A stretch of DNA of 64,000 nucleotides from Allolobophora icterica (lineage: Eukaryota; Annelida; Clitellata; Crassiclitellata; Lumbricidae): contig OY744607.1 of the NCBI GenBank assembly GCA_963556255.1, positions 37,555,722-37,619,721 on the forward strand, in the 5' to 3' direction. The position numbers and the translations under genes were made by a program. Of this stretch, positions 27,990 through 42,900 are shown one piece after another; within the stretch, counting starts at the first letter, position 1; every line of letters begins with the position of its first letter. Under the pieces are notes generated by a model. It was given only the letters and a program-made list of their open reading frames with translations. It searched no databases and was not told where the DNA came from.

Positions 27990-30900
27990 CTATGTATGTA
28001 TTTATCCAGAACCAAGGGACCTCAACGTCATAAAATGATGTCTTCTGAGCATATCAGTTGGACTGAAATCTGTCATACCTTGCAATTGACTGTTCCTGAC
28101 ATCTTAATTCTAAAGTTGCATAATCGTAACTCTAGAGTTTCTGGTATAGTAATTGTGGGGCACGGTACTTGATTGGCTTGCAATGACGAGTATGGGTTTG
28201 AGCCTCGACTTAGGTGGTTACTGTGTAGGGACCTTGAACAAGTCCTTAACAAACACTTGCTCAGGGCCATCAATATTCTGTCATGTCGTCATGTGTAATT
28301 CTGAACTTAGTTATTATTATTATATTAATTCTGATGCTGCTTCCAACTTAGAACTAGCATGTATTCTTGAATCTTCACTCAAAATTACCATCTCAAGAGA
28401 GGTTTGAACATTACAGAGCAGGTGCTCTTTCAGTAAGTCACCTTATCATCCATCCGCACTGGCAAACAACAGCAAAATACACTGAGTTCACACATCCCTT
28501 TGTGCCAGAAAGAAGTCATATTTTCCAAACATCAGTTTCTTAACGTTGATAAGTCACAGTTATTTTCTTTGCATTGTTTCTCATAACTGTTTAATTTTTT
28601 GATGTTTTTCAGGCAAGACAGCAGTTAGAAGTTGAAAGGTCTCAGCTCAAAATTGAAATTGATCAGCTGAAAGATAAGCTGGAGGATGATAGGCAACGAA
28701 TCCTGCACCTGGATCACAGGATCCTGGAGCTGAATCAGCAGCTGAAAATGGCTGAAAGTTCAGCCACTAACAGCCATGAACAGTTGAATAAGGAGAGCAA
28801 CAGTTTACATGGACTGCTCAAGGTCAAGGTGAGTCAACCTGTTTTTACGTCAGTTCACAAAAGCTGATGAAAGATCAAGAACGATGTTGTTGTTTATCGA
28901 TATTGTTGTTTATTGCAGTTTAATTTTTACATAATAATTTATGGCATGTAAACAGTTATGCATTGATTCTTTTGGCAACAGCCATCAGAGATGTGAATGT
29001 CTGAAAAATCAGCCTTCGTCCTCTGCAACATTAGCGAACTTGCCACGAAATGTGATGGCGTTGTAGCGGCAATGTAGCGCTGGATGCAGATGGATAAGCT
29101 CTGAAAGAGAAAAGTGACCTCCCACCAGTCTAATCTCCAATTAAACCGTCATGGCCTATTCTCTGTTCTATTATTGCTTTGTACTACTTTGTATTGTAGT
29201 GTAATGTATTTTATTATGTAGTGGGAGAGTTTCTTTGAATTAGCACCCAACAAGGCGACTCGAGGACATAGGTATAAATTATGTAAGAAATCGAAAGGAA
29301 CTTTAGGGTAGAAGGTAGAAATTCCGCAGTGCAAGAGTTGTGGACTTGTGGAATGGTTTTGGATGATTGTGGACACTATCACAGCATTTAAGAGGATGCC
29401 AAGAAAACTGGGCTATTGAGCATTCAGGTTAACCTGCAGTGGTTCTAAATCAGGTCGCCCAACTTCTGAACCATTTAAACTTTGCTATATTGTATTACAT
29501 ATTGTACTCTATAGTTGTGGGTTTTGGTTGTTTTTGACTAGCATGACCTTGAAGAGAACCTTCACAGGAAGGAAGTGGAAAATGCGAAACTAGAAGCAGC
29601 CCTGACTCATGAACGACAGAAAGTGACGATGCTTGAGAAGGACTACAGCGAGTCAAAGCAGGTCAGTTGTTCATGATTCACTGTCTGGTTGAGAGATATT
29701 GCCTTGTTTTGCCTGTGGAGTTTTTATTAAATTCTGGCATAACCTGCACTTGACCTTGATAATTATTTGTTTTAATAGGACTGGCTGAGTTATTAAAACT
29801 GCAATAAAATTTTGAAGTGCAAATATGTCATTGCAGTGTCAGTTATAGGATTGCAGCTTGATATGTTTACTGCACTTAAATTTGCATTATCATAGTTGTG
29901 TACGTTTGGTCACACAACTATGCAGGAAGTGCAGTCCTTTCTATTGTTTTAGGTTAGATTCATAGACCTAAACTCTGCATGCGACACTGTCAGGATCAGA
30001 TTTGAACCAGGCCTATACAGTGGATTATGGCTATAGATTCACTTGAGGCAACCATCATTCGATGCCTTGTTCATTACGATACTTGTGCTACAGAAGTCAT
30101 TAGATTATATTAAAGTATCAATCACCTCATCTTACTGCAGTGGTTGGCGCCATTAGCACTGCACAAAACTCTTAACTTTCGTTTACCTGGTGAGTGATCA
30201 TGGTCATAGTATGAAAGTCCATTATCTCTCATCTTCTTCTCCATTCGTCTTTACTGGGGCTTTGTTGCAAAAGTTGCCTGTGATGTCTAGAACCAACTGA
30301 GTCTTGAAGACGAAATTCAAAACTTTAAAAACCATAGCCATCGCTTGGAGGAGAAATTGAATGTAAGTCCAAACAGTGTTTGGTTGACTTCTAGTAAGTT
30401 GTGTTTTCTTACCATTAGTTAACGTTCCATGTTAGAGTCGTCTTAGTCTAAAATGTTTGTTTCGTTGCATCTTGTTAATGTTAAATGTTGCTAGGTGTTT
30501 CCTCGCTTTTACAATAAAAAGTCACTTGAATGTGAACAACTGAACATCTGTTTGGAAACACACTGGAAGCTCAATATAACACTACCTTTTGAAACCGTAT
30601 CAGCCATTGCAATATAACGAAATTGCGGTATAATAAGGTTTTGCTCTAAAGCTTAATGAAATTTAGAATTCATGTCCCAGTCATGCTGCATCAAAGCTTC
30701 ATCATAGTGAAACAATTTATGATGAAATTCTGGTATATAATGGTATTTGCTCAACAGGTTTAATAATAAAGCATTGAAGTTTGTTATATGAAGCAAGTTT
30801 TCTTTACAGAACAGTATTTTGGCTTAGTAGAGTTTGTTATAAAACACAGTATTGCATAAGTTACTCGGTTTTTGCATAACTTTAAAAGATGATACAGTGT

Positions 30901-33900
30901 TATCTAGCATGCAGAGATGTGCAACGAAATGACTTAACTTGAAATAGCTACTTTTGCAGTGTTATTCATTATCAAACTGTGTAATTTTATCACTAAATGA
31001 AAGTGCACATTTGACAATCACAGACACAAATTGGTTTGTTCACCTGCTGTTGTGCTCTTGTGCATGTTCTGATTAACAGTTGAAACTAATATTTTTAAGC
31101 AATTACTTAATGTTCAATAACTTGTGTAAAACAGAATCACAATCAACTTGAGGATGAATTTGAGAAGTTAAAGTCGTCAAATAAAGAGCTTCAGTATTTG
31201 ATGAATGTAAGAAATCCATTTCCAGATGCTGCTTCTTCTGTCCTAAATTCTTCTGCTTTTGCTGCTTTATTTCTGACTTCGGTGGCTTCTGATGTCATAA
31301 CTATGACCTAACAGTTACGCTGTTTACTGTATGACATCTCCGTTAAACTTTCTGATACTGTCTGCTTCCATGTGACCTCACAGTTAAACTGCCTGATGTT
31401 GTATGATGTGTCAGTTAGCTTTCCTGTAATCTGAGCAAATAACTTGTTGATATCCTTTATTTTGTTACCTTTGGGTGATTACTTTTGCAATTCTCTTAAT
31501 TTCTTAAGCATTTCGGGGTATATTTAATATTCTGTTGTCTTTATGTGGTGAGGTACAATGTCTGTTTAGTATCTTTTGACTTATGATCCCTTTGGACTCC
31601 CACAATTTTTTGTAAATAAAATTGCTTGTGTCATTATTTTCTTAATAAGTCATTAGTTGCTTTTGTTGTGTTCTTGTTTTCTGGTGTTCTTGTTAAACTT
31701 GTGTTCTTTGCTATTTTAGTATCTTTGACGTTTATTGAATATATTAGTGCTTTCTGTTAATTGAAAATTATGCTATTCATTACTGTTTAATCAGATACTA
31801 TCTTGATCTTAGTTTCACTAAATAGAATATTACAGAGTGTGGAGAAGCCACGGGAATTGAAATGATGAAGTCTTTAGTAAATACCATGTACTATAATTAG
31901 AAATATCTGACACCATTTTTGGAATCGTAATCGTAAACTCAAAATTTCTAACGCACCACTTGAAAGCTAAGCACAGGGCACTAGCATTGAGTCAGAGGAG
32001 TTGTCCTCAGATATCAAATGGAGATCCAAGTCCAGTTGCCAGGGAGACCAGAGAGAGGAGGCAGAGGAGCTGCTAAGGTGGGTTTTGTTTAATTCAAAGA
32101 AGATCGAAAGGCGACGTATCAGATGAGTCAGACTAGACATTTTTTAGGAGAATGCTTCTGTTGAATGATTTAATGAACTTGCCTATTTGGGGAAATTTCT
32201 TTTACAAAATTAGTTTGGTTGTTTTATTCAGTTAATAATTTATGTAGCTCATTGAGTAGTTTGCATAATGCTGCTAAGATGCCGTAGTCCATGCCGAGCT
32301 GTTTTGTGCTTCAAGTTTCTGATGAAAATTTTGTCAGATACCTATTTTACTATAACACATTTGGGCTCATTTGGACAGCACCAAGGTTCAATTCCAGGTC
32401 GTCTGTGGGGGGGGGTCCGTAGAGTAATGGATAACACACTGGCGTGAAGAGCTGAAGGTACCAAGATCGAACCCGGTAGACCCCGTAAGGTTTTTCAGCC
32501 TTCCACTCGCTAGGTGGCAGTGGCTGAATGAATGTGGACCATGATTGGCGCCTTGTGGCTGCCGCTTAAAAACAGTTATATTCGACTCCTGTAAAACTGT
32601 TATCGTGTGCTTCTACTATATACACGTATGTAAGGCGCCCTGTGTGGCTGCCGTTTCTACTATATGTATGTTCACTGTACAGCGCAGTGCGTTTGCAGGC
32701 GCTTAATTAAAAAGAACAAATTATTATTATTATTATTATTATTATATTATTTTAGTCATCATAAGCAGCAGATCACAGGGAACATGACTGAGGTCTGCAA
32801 TGTAGAGGATACAAGGCAGACAACCTGGAATTGAACAATTATGCATTTTGTTGTTGACATTACCAAAGTCATCTGGTGTTATTAGATATTTGTACAGTAG
32901 ACAATTACAAACATCACAGCTTGTCACTTGTAAGCCATAAACCGCTACTAAACACATCAAATCTAAGAAATTTAAAGTTGGTTTCATGTTTGGTTCTTTT
33001 TTTCTTCCACTTTCACTCTAAATGAGTCATTCACAATTTTCACATTATAGGAAGCAGCTGGTATGAAAACACAGGCAACACAGGAAGCAGACGACAATCG
33101 AGCTTTGTGGGAAAGTGAAATCAAATCGCGGTCAAAATTAGGTCTCCGAGTAAGTTACTTGCAAAGCAGCACTAGTTGAACTCTGATTGCGAGTCATATG
33201 TTTAAAGTATATTTCTCTCTTCCCCTTTCATGGTTCTCCGATCTTTCAGATTTTGGCCTGGCTTTCTGGAATACAGTTTTGACAATGGTTTCATGAAACA
33301 TTAATTCGTGTCATTTCGTCCTCAACTTAAAACTTACCTCTTTCAAATTGCTTATCCACTGTAGGCTGCCTCTCTGTCTTACGAACTGATCTTCTGGATT
33401 TGATATGGTTATGGCTTGGTAATTGTAATTAGTAACTTTTATTGCGCTGGTGTCTAATCAGCTGATGGAACAGCAAAACCAAGTCGTAATCAGGTCAATA
33501 TCCAGAAGATCAGTCTGTAAGACTTTTGTTGTTTTTTTGGTGTGCCATCAGTTGATGCCTTGTGTATTGTATTGTATTTGGATATTTATAAAGCGCTTCT
33601 AGCAGGAGGGCCATTCAGAAGCGCTCCCAGTGCGAGAGACCCCGAGAGAAAAAGCAAGGTTTAAGAAACTTAAAAGAGGAAGAGACGTTACCTGAGAGAA
33701 TAGAAGAACGAACGAACGGAGGAAGCTCATTCCAAAGAGCAGGGCCAATGGAGGCAAAAGACCTAGACTGAGCCAGAGAAGTCCTGACATGGGGAACGAG
33801 GAGGTCCAAACGGTCAGATGAACGAAGAGGACGAAGAGAAGCAGCAGAGTGAGGGCGATGAATTAAGTCACATAAATATTTTGGAGCGAAACCAAGTTGA

Positions 33901-36900
33901 GCCTTACACATAAGGATGAGGACCTTAAATTGGATGCGGGCAGAAAGCGGGAGCCAGTCGAGTTCTTCTGTCATAAAGGTGGTGATATGAGAGAATCGAG
34001 GAAGACGGGCAATTAATCTAGCAGCAGCGTTGAGAATGGACTGAAGAGGAGCAAGACGGACTTTAGGAAGACCAATGAGGAGGGAATTGCAATAGTCACG
34101 TCTAGAGCAGAGAAATGCATGGACAATTGAAGTGAAAATTGGAGATGAGAGAGAGCGACGGATAGCCCTAAGGCGCCTTAGGTGAAAATAGGAAGTGCGA
34201 GTGAGTTTGGAAATGTGTTCAGTAAAGGTGAAAGATTTGTCAAGGGTCACTCCTAGATCACGAACGCTAGACGAGAAAGTTAAAAGCGGAAACCTTTGAG
34301 ACAGCACAGCAAAGTCGAGTTTTAGAAGTTGCTGAGGAGTGCCAAACCAGATATATTGGGTTTTGGATGAATTAAGGGAGAGGCGATTGCAAGACATCCA
34401 GGTATGAAGATCATGAGAAAGAGCTTCGATGCGCTGAGCAAGAAGAAGCTGAGAGGAAGGAGGCCCATGGACATAAGCCTGGACATCGTCAGCAAAGAGA
34501 TGGCCTGAAGCCCCATGGATGGGGAGCAGAGATGGGATACCCTCCGTTTACAAAATAAAAAATGTGTGTGTTATGTGTGTATATGTGTGTCTTGTATGCA
34601 TGTCAATGTATATGTGTGTGTACAAAATAAAGAGGAGAGGGCCTAGAACAGAGCCCTGCGGAACACCCAGTTAGACACTAGTGCAATAGAAGTTACTAAT
34701 TACAATTACAATTTGCCTTCCAAAAGCTCAGAGATGTGCATGGGGCTCTGTATAAATTTTTATTTGCCTTGTATTAAATTAATGTATCTACTTCCAAAAT
34801 GACACTAAATATTGTAATATGCATATTACCCATTATTCAGATTGGATTTGAAATATTATTTAAAAACTAGACAGGAACATGCTAAATTCTAATTTTGAAT
34901 GGATTAACATATGGATTAACATGCTGTGTTAAGTATGCAAGACCAACACTTGCCACAAGGCAAACATTAAAATTGCTAATTTTTTTTAAAATTGGCTTGT
35001 TAAGAAATTGGGGTAAACGAACACAGATTTCAGAGTACAATTACTATACAGAGGTTAGGTTATCTGTCCCACCACAGTGCAGCCGCTAAGCCACTGATAT
35101 AGCTCTTGTCCTATTGTAGAAGTCGCTGAAAGATATAAACTTACACCTTTCGTTAGATATGTGCATGCTTCAGTGTTAATAGTTGTTCACGTTCACTGCT
35201 TTGACTCTTGTCTTCGTTTTGTCAGTTGGCGCAGCTTGATAGAGAAAAACGTGATCTTGATTCGAAGGTGCAAGAGGTGAGTGTTTTTATATACAAGTGA
35301 TTTCTAAGTTAGTTTAGTTTTATTCTGACAGATGAGTTTCATGTTGATTGTGCACTTTATTTTTAATTAATTATTTTACTATTTTAACAGGCAGGTGGTT
35401 CTATTAATTTTCTTTTAATTATAGGAAAAGAGGCGAGTTAGAAGAGCACTGGAGCTAAAGAAATCCACTGAAGAAAAACTTGAAGAAGAACAAGGAAGGT
35501 AAAAAGATGGCAATCGATTTCATTATTGAAAATTTAATTTGTGTTTAACTCTGTTTCGTTTGTGACTGTTATAAACCAGTGTTTCATGATCCATTGGTAT
35601 GAATAGTCATTGTCTTGTAGTCTAATGCATCAACAAATCAAGTGACTCACTTACATGCTTGGAACAGAAATATGATGTGTGTACATATGTATGTATGCAA
35701 GTGTATGTGTGTGTTATGTGTGTATATGTGTGTCTTGTATGCAGGTATATGTATGTGTGTGTGCCCTATGTATGTATATATGCTTGTATGAAACTGTGCG
35801 TGAATGCATGCATGCAATTATTCATGTATGCAACAATGCATAGGTAAGTATCTGACTATTTTGTTGTTTCTTTTAAGAACCTTGCTCAGGAGCTAAACAA
35901 TAGATATACATTCATGGTCTATTGGATGGTAACCTTAGATGTGAGTGAATGCTTTGAGCTAATCAAGGCAACTATGAGGAAACACCAGTTCAGGGTGAGA
36001 GTAAAGGCAGATTGGGAAATGCAATCCGGAACAGCATAATCAAGTTTTGTGTTGACTCAATTGAAGGACAGACAAAAAGAATCTACATAATTCTAATTAC
36101 AGAATCATGGTTCTGTCTTAAGCAAGTCCTTCACTCACAATTGCTCAGCGCCAGCGATTTATGCATGGTCATTTGATAGTGGCCATTAAGACTGATCTGC
36201 TTCTACATCTTAAACGAAAGATGATGACCTTGTCTCTTATCTTTTTTTCAACTGCTTCTTATTTTTTATCATGCAGAAGCAGCCAACTGCAGAAAGAGGT
36301 ATCCGTTTTGAAGGTACATCTGAAAGCTGCGAAGAAACGAATTAAGGTATTTAATTGAATCCGGTTTCAGACAACTCAGTTCATTAACCAACAAAGTGTG
36401 TTAGAAATAAGATTATAATTAACTTGTTTTGCAGTTGAACTGGTTTGCTTTCTTTGGAAAACTGTGTGTCACCTTTATTGGAATCTCTGTCCATGTGTAA
36501 TGTACATAGTGCCTTTAACCCAGGTCATCTAGAGCTCTGCTCCTTGTTCACTCCTCATACCAACAACTATTGCATTATATCAACAGACTGTTGTGTCTTA
36601 CACCAGGAAAGTTTTAGACTCCTATGGCTGGTCCAAAGTCTTAGAACTCGCTTTTGCGGGTTTTGTGCGTTCTGTCAGTTCTTAAATGTCATTCACATCT
36701 AAAATAGATTTGTCTGTTTCAACTTGCTTCCCTCACCAAGCCTGGATTCTGGTTTCCTTGACAAATCAGATTATGACTTGACTTCTCTGATGGATTCTGA
36801 TTTTTACCACGATTTTACTTTCAGCAACAACCATCATCTGATACCTTGTGCATTGATAAGCGCTCTTGTAAGGTTCTTAAAAGGCGCTTTATAAATATCC

Positions 36901-39900
36901 AGCTACATGCATACATACACACATACATACATTCATACATACATACAGTTAAAACGTACTTGCTACGTAATTCCAAGCATTATCATTTACGCTGATAGTA
37001 GACAGTGTGTGTGTGTAAAGCATCCTAGAAGTAGCTTTCTACTGACGATGCTGAATAAGTTGTCGTAATTACAATTACAATACATACGATGCTATATAAA
37101 TTGTTAGATTACATTCTTCAGTGTAGCTGCTCAGAGGTTTTTGTAGCATATGGCTTGTTTGCTTTGTGGTCTGATGAATGTGGATTTGAGATTTCATAAC
37201 AACCTTAGAGAAGTTATTTGCTTACAATCCCTTCCAACAAACTTGCAGCTGACTATGGTACTAACAAGAGCTCAGAATTGCATGGCAAGTCCCTTGATAT
37301 GTGTAAAACTCATGGATTTGTCTTTTGCCGGTTCAAGGTCTGTTACAGTGAGATGGGACACCTGCCTGTATTCTACTATTGCAATCTTATCAGACACAGG
37401 CTAAGACATTAACAGTGATTACGATAACTGCGGTTAAAAATAGACAGCATTATTTCAAGATGATTCCTCACTTTTGTAGTCATATTAAAATAAAGTAAAT
37501 GGTTTATTGTAGAAAATTTATTTTCTTTAGTAAATTATTCTTGGCTGTCAGGATATAAGTGCTTCAAGCAATTTTGATATAGTTGTTAATTGGATATATC
37601 ATTGTTAGACACCCTCCTCAGAATATTGTCTGTTGGAGCAATTTCAAGTATGCATTATAAAGAGGTTATATTTAGTGTGAGGGTTATGTGATTAATTTAA
37701 ATAAACTGAGACCTATTTCCTCAACCACATCATGTCAAGCATTGCTTTATAATTTCGTAGCTAGGAAGGTAGGATGAGCCATTAAGCATTTCAGCAACCT
37801 TGCAATGTTTCTTATATGGATTGCATGTCTTCTGAACTACTTAGAACCTCGGTTATGATATGGTATCGAAATATAATTATATGGTTTATAATGAGGTTCA
37901 GGTGCAATTGACTGCTACTGGTAATCTGTGAATGTTTTGCATGATAAACTTAGACATATCAAGTGTCATCCTGTTCAGATTGAGATGTACTTAAGTCCAT
38001 TAAGAGTCTGTTCAGTCTGTTGGATTGTCTGTGTGGTTGTTGCACCTTGTGATTTGTGTTAACCTACATGCTAATTAGAGATATTGTACTCAGCTTTACT
38101 GAAGAGCCTTTTCATCTGTTCATGTATATTGCACTTTACTGTGTTTTGCTTCTACTCTTAATTTCATTAGCTAGTTTGTTTGATGTAGATGATGTTCTTT
38201 TCACCTTTAGTTTGCTTTTGTTTTTATCCTTAATTTAAGTAATTAACAATGCTGCACAAGATATGTTGTGTTTTGCTTGTTCTATCTTTTCAAACTTCTG
38301 TTTTTAAGCATGCTTTTAATTTTCACAACGCTCTTTCCTGCACAAAATTCAGGAAGTTCAAGTACAGGGTCAAACTGTTGTACGTTGTCAACGTTGTCAA
38401 AGAAACGGGATTGATTCTGATATTTTGGATAATGGTTCTGAAGCAGACAATATTTACCAAAATGGTCACAGTCCTGTGCAGGTATTGTTTCCTTTGAAAA
38501 ATCAGTACTGAGTTACTGTATTATATTACTTTATGTTTTTGTAAAGTAGTTCTCATGTTGGTATGACCTTCATTTGTGTTCCTTCATTTTTCCTACATGG
38601 AAACTGCAAAGTAATTCTTGCAATATACAAACCTGCAAATGCACTGATTATCAAAGTATGGTGATCAACCATTATGCACTTTAGCTGTGAGCAAAGCAGC
38701 TAAACAAAAGACTACTCCAGTGCTTGAGAGAAAATAGTTCAGTGAATAAACATTGCTTCAGTCCCCTATTTCTCACTTACGTGAATGAATGTGTTGTCGT
38801 GCATGAGAGCATGAAACAAACCTATGACACGTGGAAGGCTAGTAGCATGAGCTGCATGACCGCACTTGTCATCACTCCTATTATTTCTGCATGGTCACGT
38901 CAGCTGGAATGAACCCACAGCTGAGCACAGAACTTCCAGGGTGTTGTGTTGAACCATCTGATGCTCGTTTGTGTTGCTTTCGAAGGCCATGGAGATTCAT
39001 ATGGAATTGGACAATTTTGGACACGAGGTGAGAAGGATGTCTTTTGTGTTGCTGAGTCTTCTGCATCTCAGTATGATTGCCATCGAAAAGTACTTAGCTG
39101 GTGATGGTGCTGTGTGCCAGTAGTTATAAGTCATTCAGAATTTTTTTTCCTAAGACCTGTCGTAAGAAACAAATTTCACAACAAGGAAAGCATTATTTTT
39201 TACCATTGAATATTGATCCAGTGCTGGAATGTCAACCAAAAAGTAAATTCTTAAGTCTGATTAAAACTGCATCAGAACAAAGATCTCAAGATTTCAGCCC
39301 TACTAACTAAATGAGTGTACTAAATGTGTACTATCGGTGAGATGGTCAACCAACAAGCCAAAGGGCTGACCACCCACACCCCCTCTTGTGCAGAGGCAAC
39401 AAATACAAAGATAGCTGCTTCGTGTAGTTTGCCCTTTTCTGCTCTTATTTGTGGCTTGAATTAGGCCAATGCAGATGAGAGACTTTTGTAAAATCTGGTT
39501 TACACTGCATTGGTCTTAAGCAAACGTGAAAGTATAGTAATTGCAATCGTTATCTCCAAACTTCTAAAGCACCACTTGAAGGTCAAGCACAGGGCACCAG
39601 CCTATTCATGAGCTCTACATCAAATTAAAGGGGGTTTTCCAGAGAGTAGTCCAGCGGAGGTCCGAGTCTGGTTTCCAGGGGTCCAGATCAAGAGAGGGGG
39701 CAGAGCAGCTGTTAAGGTGGGTGTCGTTTAGGGAGAGAAGATTTGAAAGGCAGAGGATCAGATGAGTCAGGATAGGTGTACTTGAAAGGGTGAGACTTCA
39801 GTTTTGAGTGGAAAGCCCAGGAGGTGATAGATAGAGGAACAGGAGGATGGAGGACAGGTTGCAATGATGAACATAGTGTGAAAGGAGTGCACAGAGTGAA

Positions 39901-42900
39901 CGAAGTGTAGAACGTGTGTATAATGCTATCTTTACAAATCTGTCATAAGCCTTATTAACTTTTTGTTCTGTACTTTCTTATAGTTTAGCAATTTGTTTTG
40001 AATTTTAGCTACCAGCTTAAAGCAGTAGGAGTAGTTACTTATTAATGTCGGATAGATTCATTGTCTTTAGGCTATTCCTGGCTTAAGCTTGTTTGCTTTC
40101 ATTTCATGCTTCATTGTGCTCATACTGTGCACTATAAATACTTTTCTGTTCCGGGTGTATGGCATATAAACTTTGGACACTTTCATTTTTTTCACATTCC
40201 TAGATTTAATTGGGTTCAAAGATTTCAATTTCTGTGTTGTACAATCAGACTTGTTGAAGTTTAATATATTTTTTCATGTGTTGCTGATGAATGTTTGTAG
40301 CTTGATTTTGCTAAGCAGCACCAGCTGCACTATGAGCCAACGGCCAAGGATCACAGGTACAGAGGGCCCGGAGTTTCAGATTTCGATAAACTAAGGAACA
40401 TGGAAAACCTTCGAGTGAATGGATCCGTCTACCACGTGGATCAAATGCCCCATCAGGTTAGAGGCAAATGCCTGCATGCATTTTAAATAGGCAGATTAAT
40501 AATACAGATACCATACAATCTGATAAATGCAGTTAATATCTTATCAGATTGCGTGAATAAAGGCCACCGGGAAAATTTAGTTGACATAGGTGAAATGTGT
40601 GCGCATGGTCTAATCTGTTTTATAATTTCAATATTATTTACTTTTTGGCTGTGTTTTTTAGATGTCTGTACAGTGACTACATCAAAGTGCAATTAGCAAT
40701 TGGTTAATAGAGCATATATTTACGTACTTACTTATTGACACAATTGCCTTTCTGAATGAATGTCATGTTTTTTAGGCGCTCTTGGACCATGACCCTGCCA
40801 GCCCATGAAACAAATCTCTGAATCGTATGCATGACCAGTTTTAACCTATTACCCATAAAATGGTGCACTAAATAGCTTTAATATGGCTACTTAAGATTCT
40901 TACTTACTTACTTAGTACTTAGTCCTTTCCATGCAGGTCTGCACATCGGGCAACGCCCTTCCTCCACTCGTCTCTGTCAGCTCTTCAGCCTCATCCCACG
41001 ATATCTCTTCGGGCCTCATCCCACGACATCTCCAGGCATCTCAAGTCATCTCTAATGTTTTCCAGCCAGTTCTTCCGTGGTTTCTAATCCAAGAAGTATG
41101 TTTGAAAATTTTAGGTGGTTGGCTCCAACTACCTTGCGACATCAGAAATTGACCGCATCCGGGAGAAGTTGAAGTCCGAGGCACAGATGGAACTGAATCT
41201 GAAGCTGCAGGAGGTCAACCGTTACCTTGACGACCAGGCAGTAGCTCGAGAAAGACTGGACAGGATACGCGACATCAACGAGGCTGAGATGCGGAAAGAA
41301 TTTGAAAAAGTCAGGAAGGAAATGCTTGTGAGTGGAATCCGTCTTTCTTCATAACATCCGTTCTGTCTTTTTTTAGTAATGTTCATGTTTTCATTTCTGA
41401 TAATGTAATATCAGTGCTACTGTGTTATCAGTGCTACTTTAGTGTCAGTATTACTGTAACATCAGTGCTATTTTAATATCATGCTATTGTAATATCAGTG
41501 CTACTAGAGTATCAGTGCTACTTTAGTGTCAGTATTACTGTAACATCAGTGCTATTTTAATATCATGCTATTGTAATATCAGTGCTACTAGAGTATCAGT
41601 GCTACTTTAGTGTCAGTATTACTGTAATATCAGTGCTATTTTAATATCACTGCTATTGTGATATCAGTGCTACTGGAGTATCAGTGCTACTTTAGTGTTA
41701 GTATTAATGTAATACCGGTGCTACTGTAATATCATTGCTACTGGGACAGGTATAACTGAGTACTCAGAACTCTTTCCAATCAGAATACAAGTAGATCTGC
41801 GCAATTTTCTGCTAGCGAAAAATGCTGGTTAATGTTTTAATTATATTTTAATTCTTGTAACTAAAAAAATAGCTCAACTATATTTTAATTCTTGTAACTA
41901 AGTAGTGGTATATTGAATGTTATGCCTCTGTGAGAAATTGGACCCATTGTGATTTATTGAGAATCATGTTTACTCTGCTTAACATATTATAATTATTCTG
42001 CATAATTACAGGAGGAAATTTCAAAGGTCAAACATAACTTTGAGGGCAATGTTCCAGTGCAGAAGGGACCAAAATCCAATGAAACACAGCAGCAGATGAG
42101 AGAGCTGAATGAAAGGGAAGTCAAGCTGCGGGAAAGGCTTCTCGACAGGCTGGACACTGCCTACAGTAAAGTGACTAACTCTAATATGTGAGCCTTGCTT
42201 TTTACTACAGAAAAGGTTTACTAAAACAAGAGAACATGAAAGGACTTCCTGTTGAGTGTATGTGGTGAAATTGAGGAAACATGACACTTTAATGACGAGA
42301 GTGGACTAAAACTTACTGGGAAACCAATGCAGCTTGTCGTTAAAGTGTTAAGGAACTCTCAGGTGACTCAGCATGGTGAAATGGTAGCTTTACTAACATT
42401 AGGTATTCCAATCTCTCATTTCTCTCATGATGACATTAACCCAACTCATTAACCTGATTTAAGACTATAATTTTAGGTTGATAGTACCTCTCTGGGTAAA
42501 CATGCAGTGGCCAAAAATAGTGCTTTCATTTCTTGTGAAATATGGGTTTTTAAGACAGGTCTGAAATTCTGAATAACATGTTACCTTTGAAGCTAAACAC
42601 AAACCACTGTACCAGCTTCTCTGTCTCCTCTCTTTGGTCGCCCAAGTACAGGCACCAGCCTATTCATGAGCACTAGACAACTGTAGGTGAGCTACTTGTC
42701 CAAAGTCACTACGCAGTGGCTTGAGGTAGATTCGAACCTGCGCCCTCTGATTATAAGGCACAGAGCATCACCACGTCCCACCGTGACCTGTGAGACACTA
42801 TCTGAACAAAACCACATGTCTTCAGTGAAGAACTTTGTGCTGCTGTAAACTAGTGACACTGATGATATGCTAATAACTAACAGGTTTTGTATAAGAAAGT

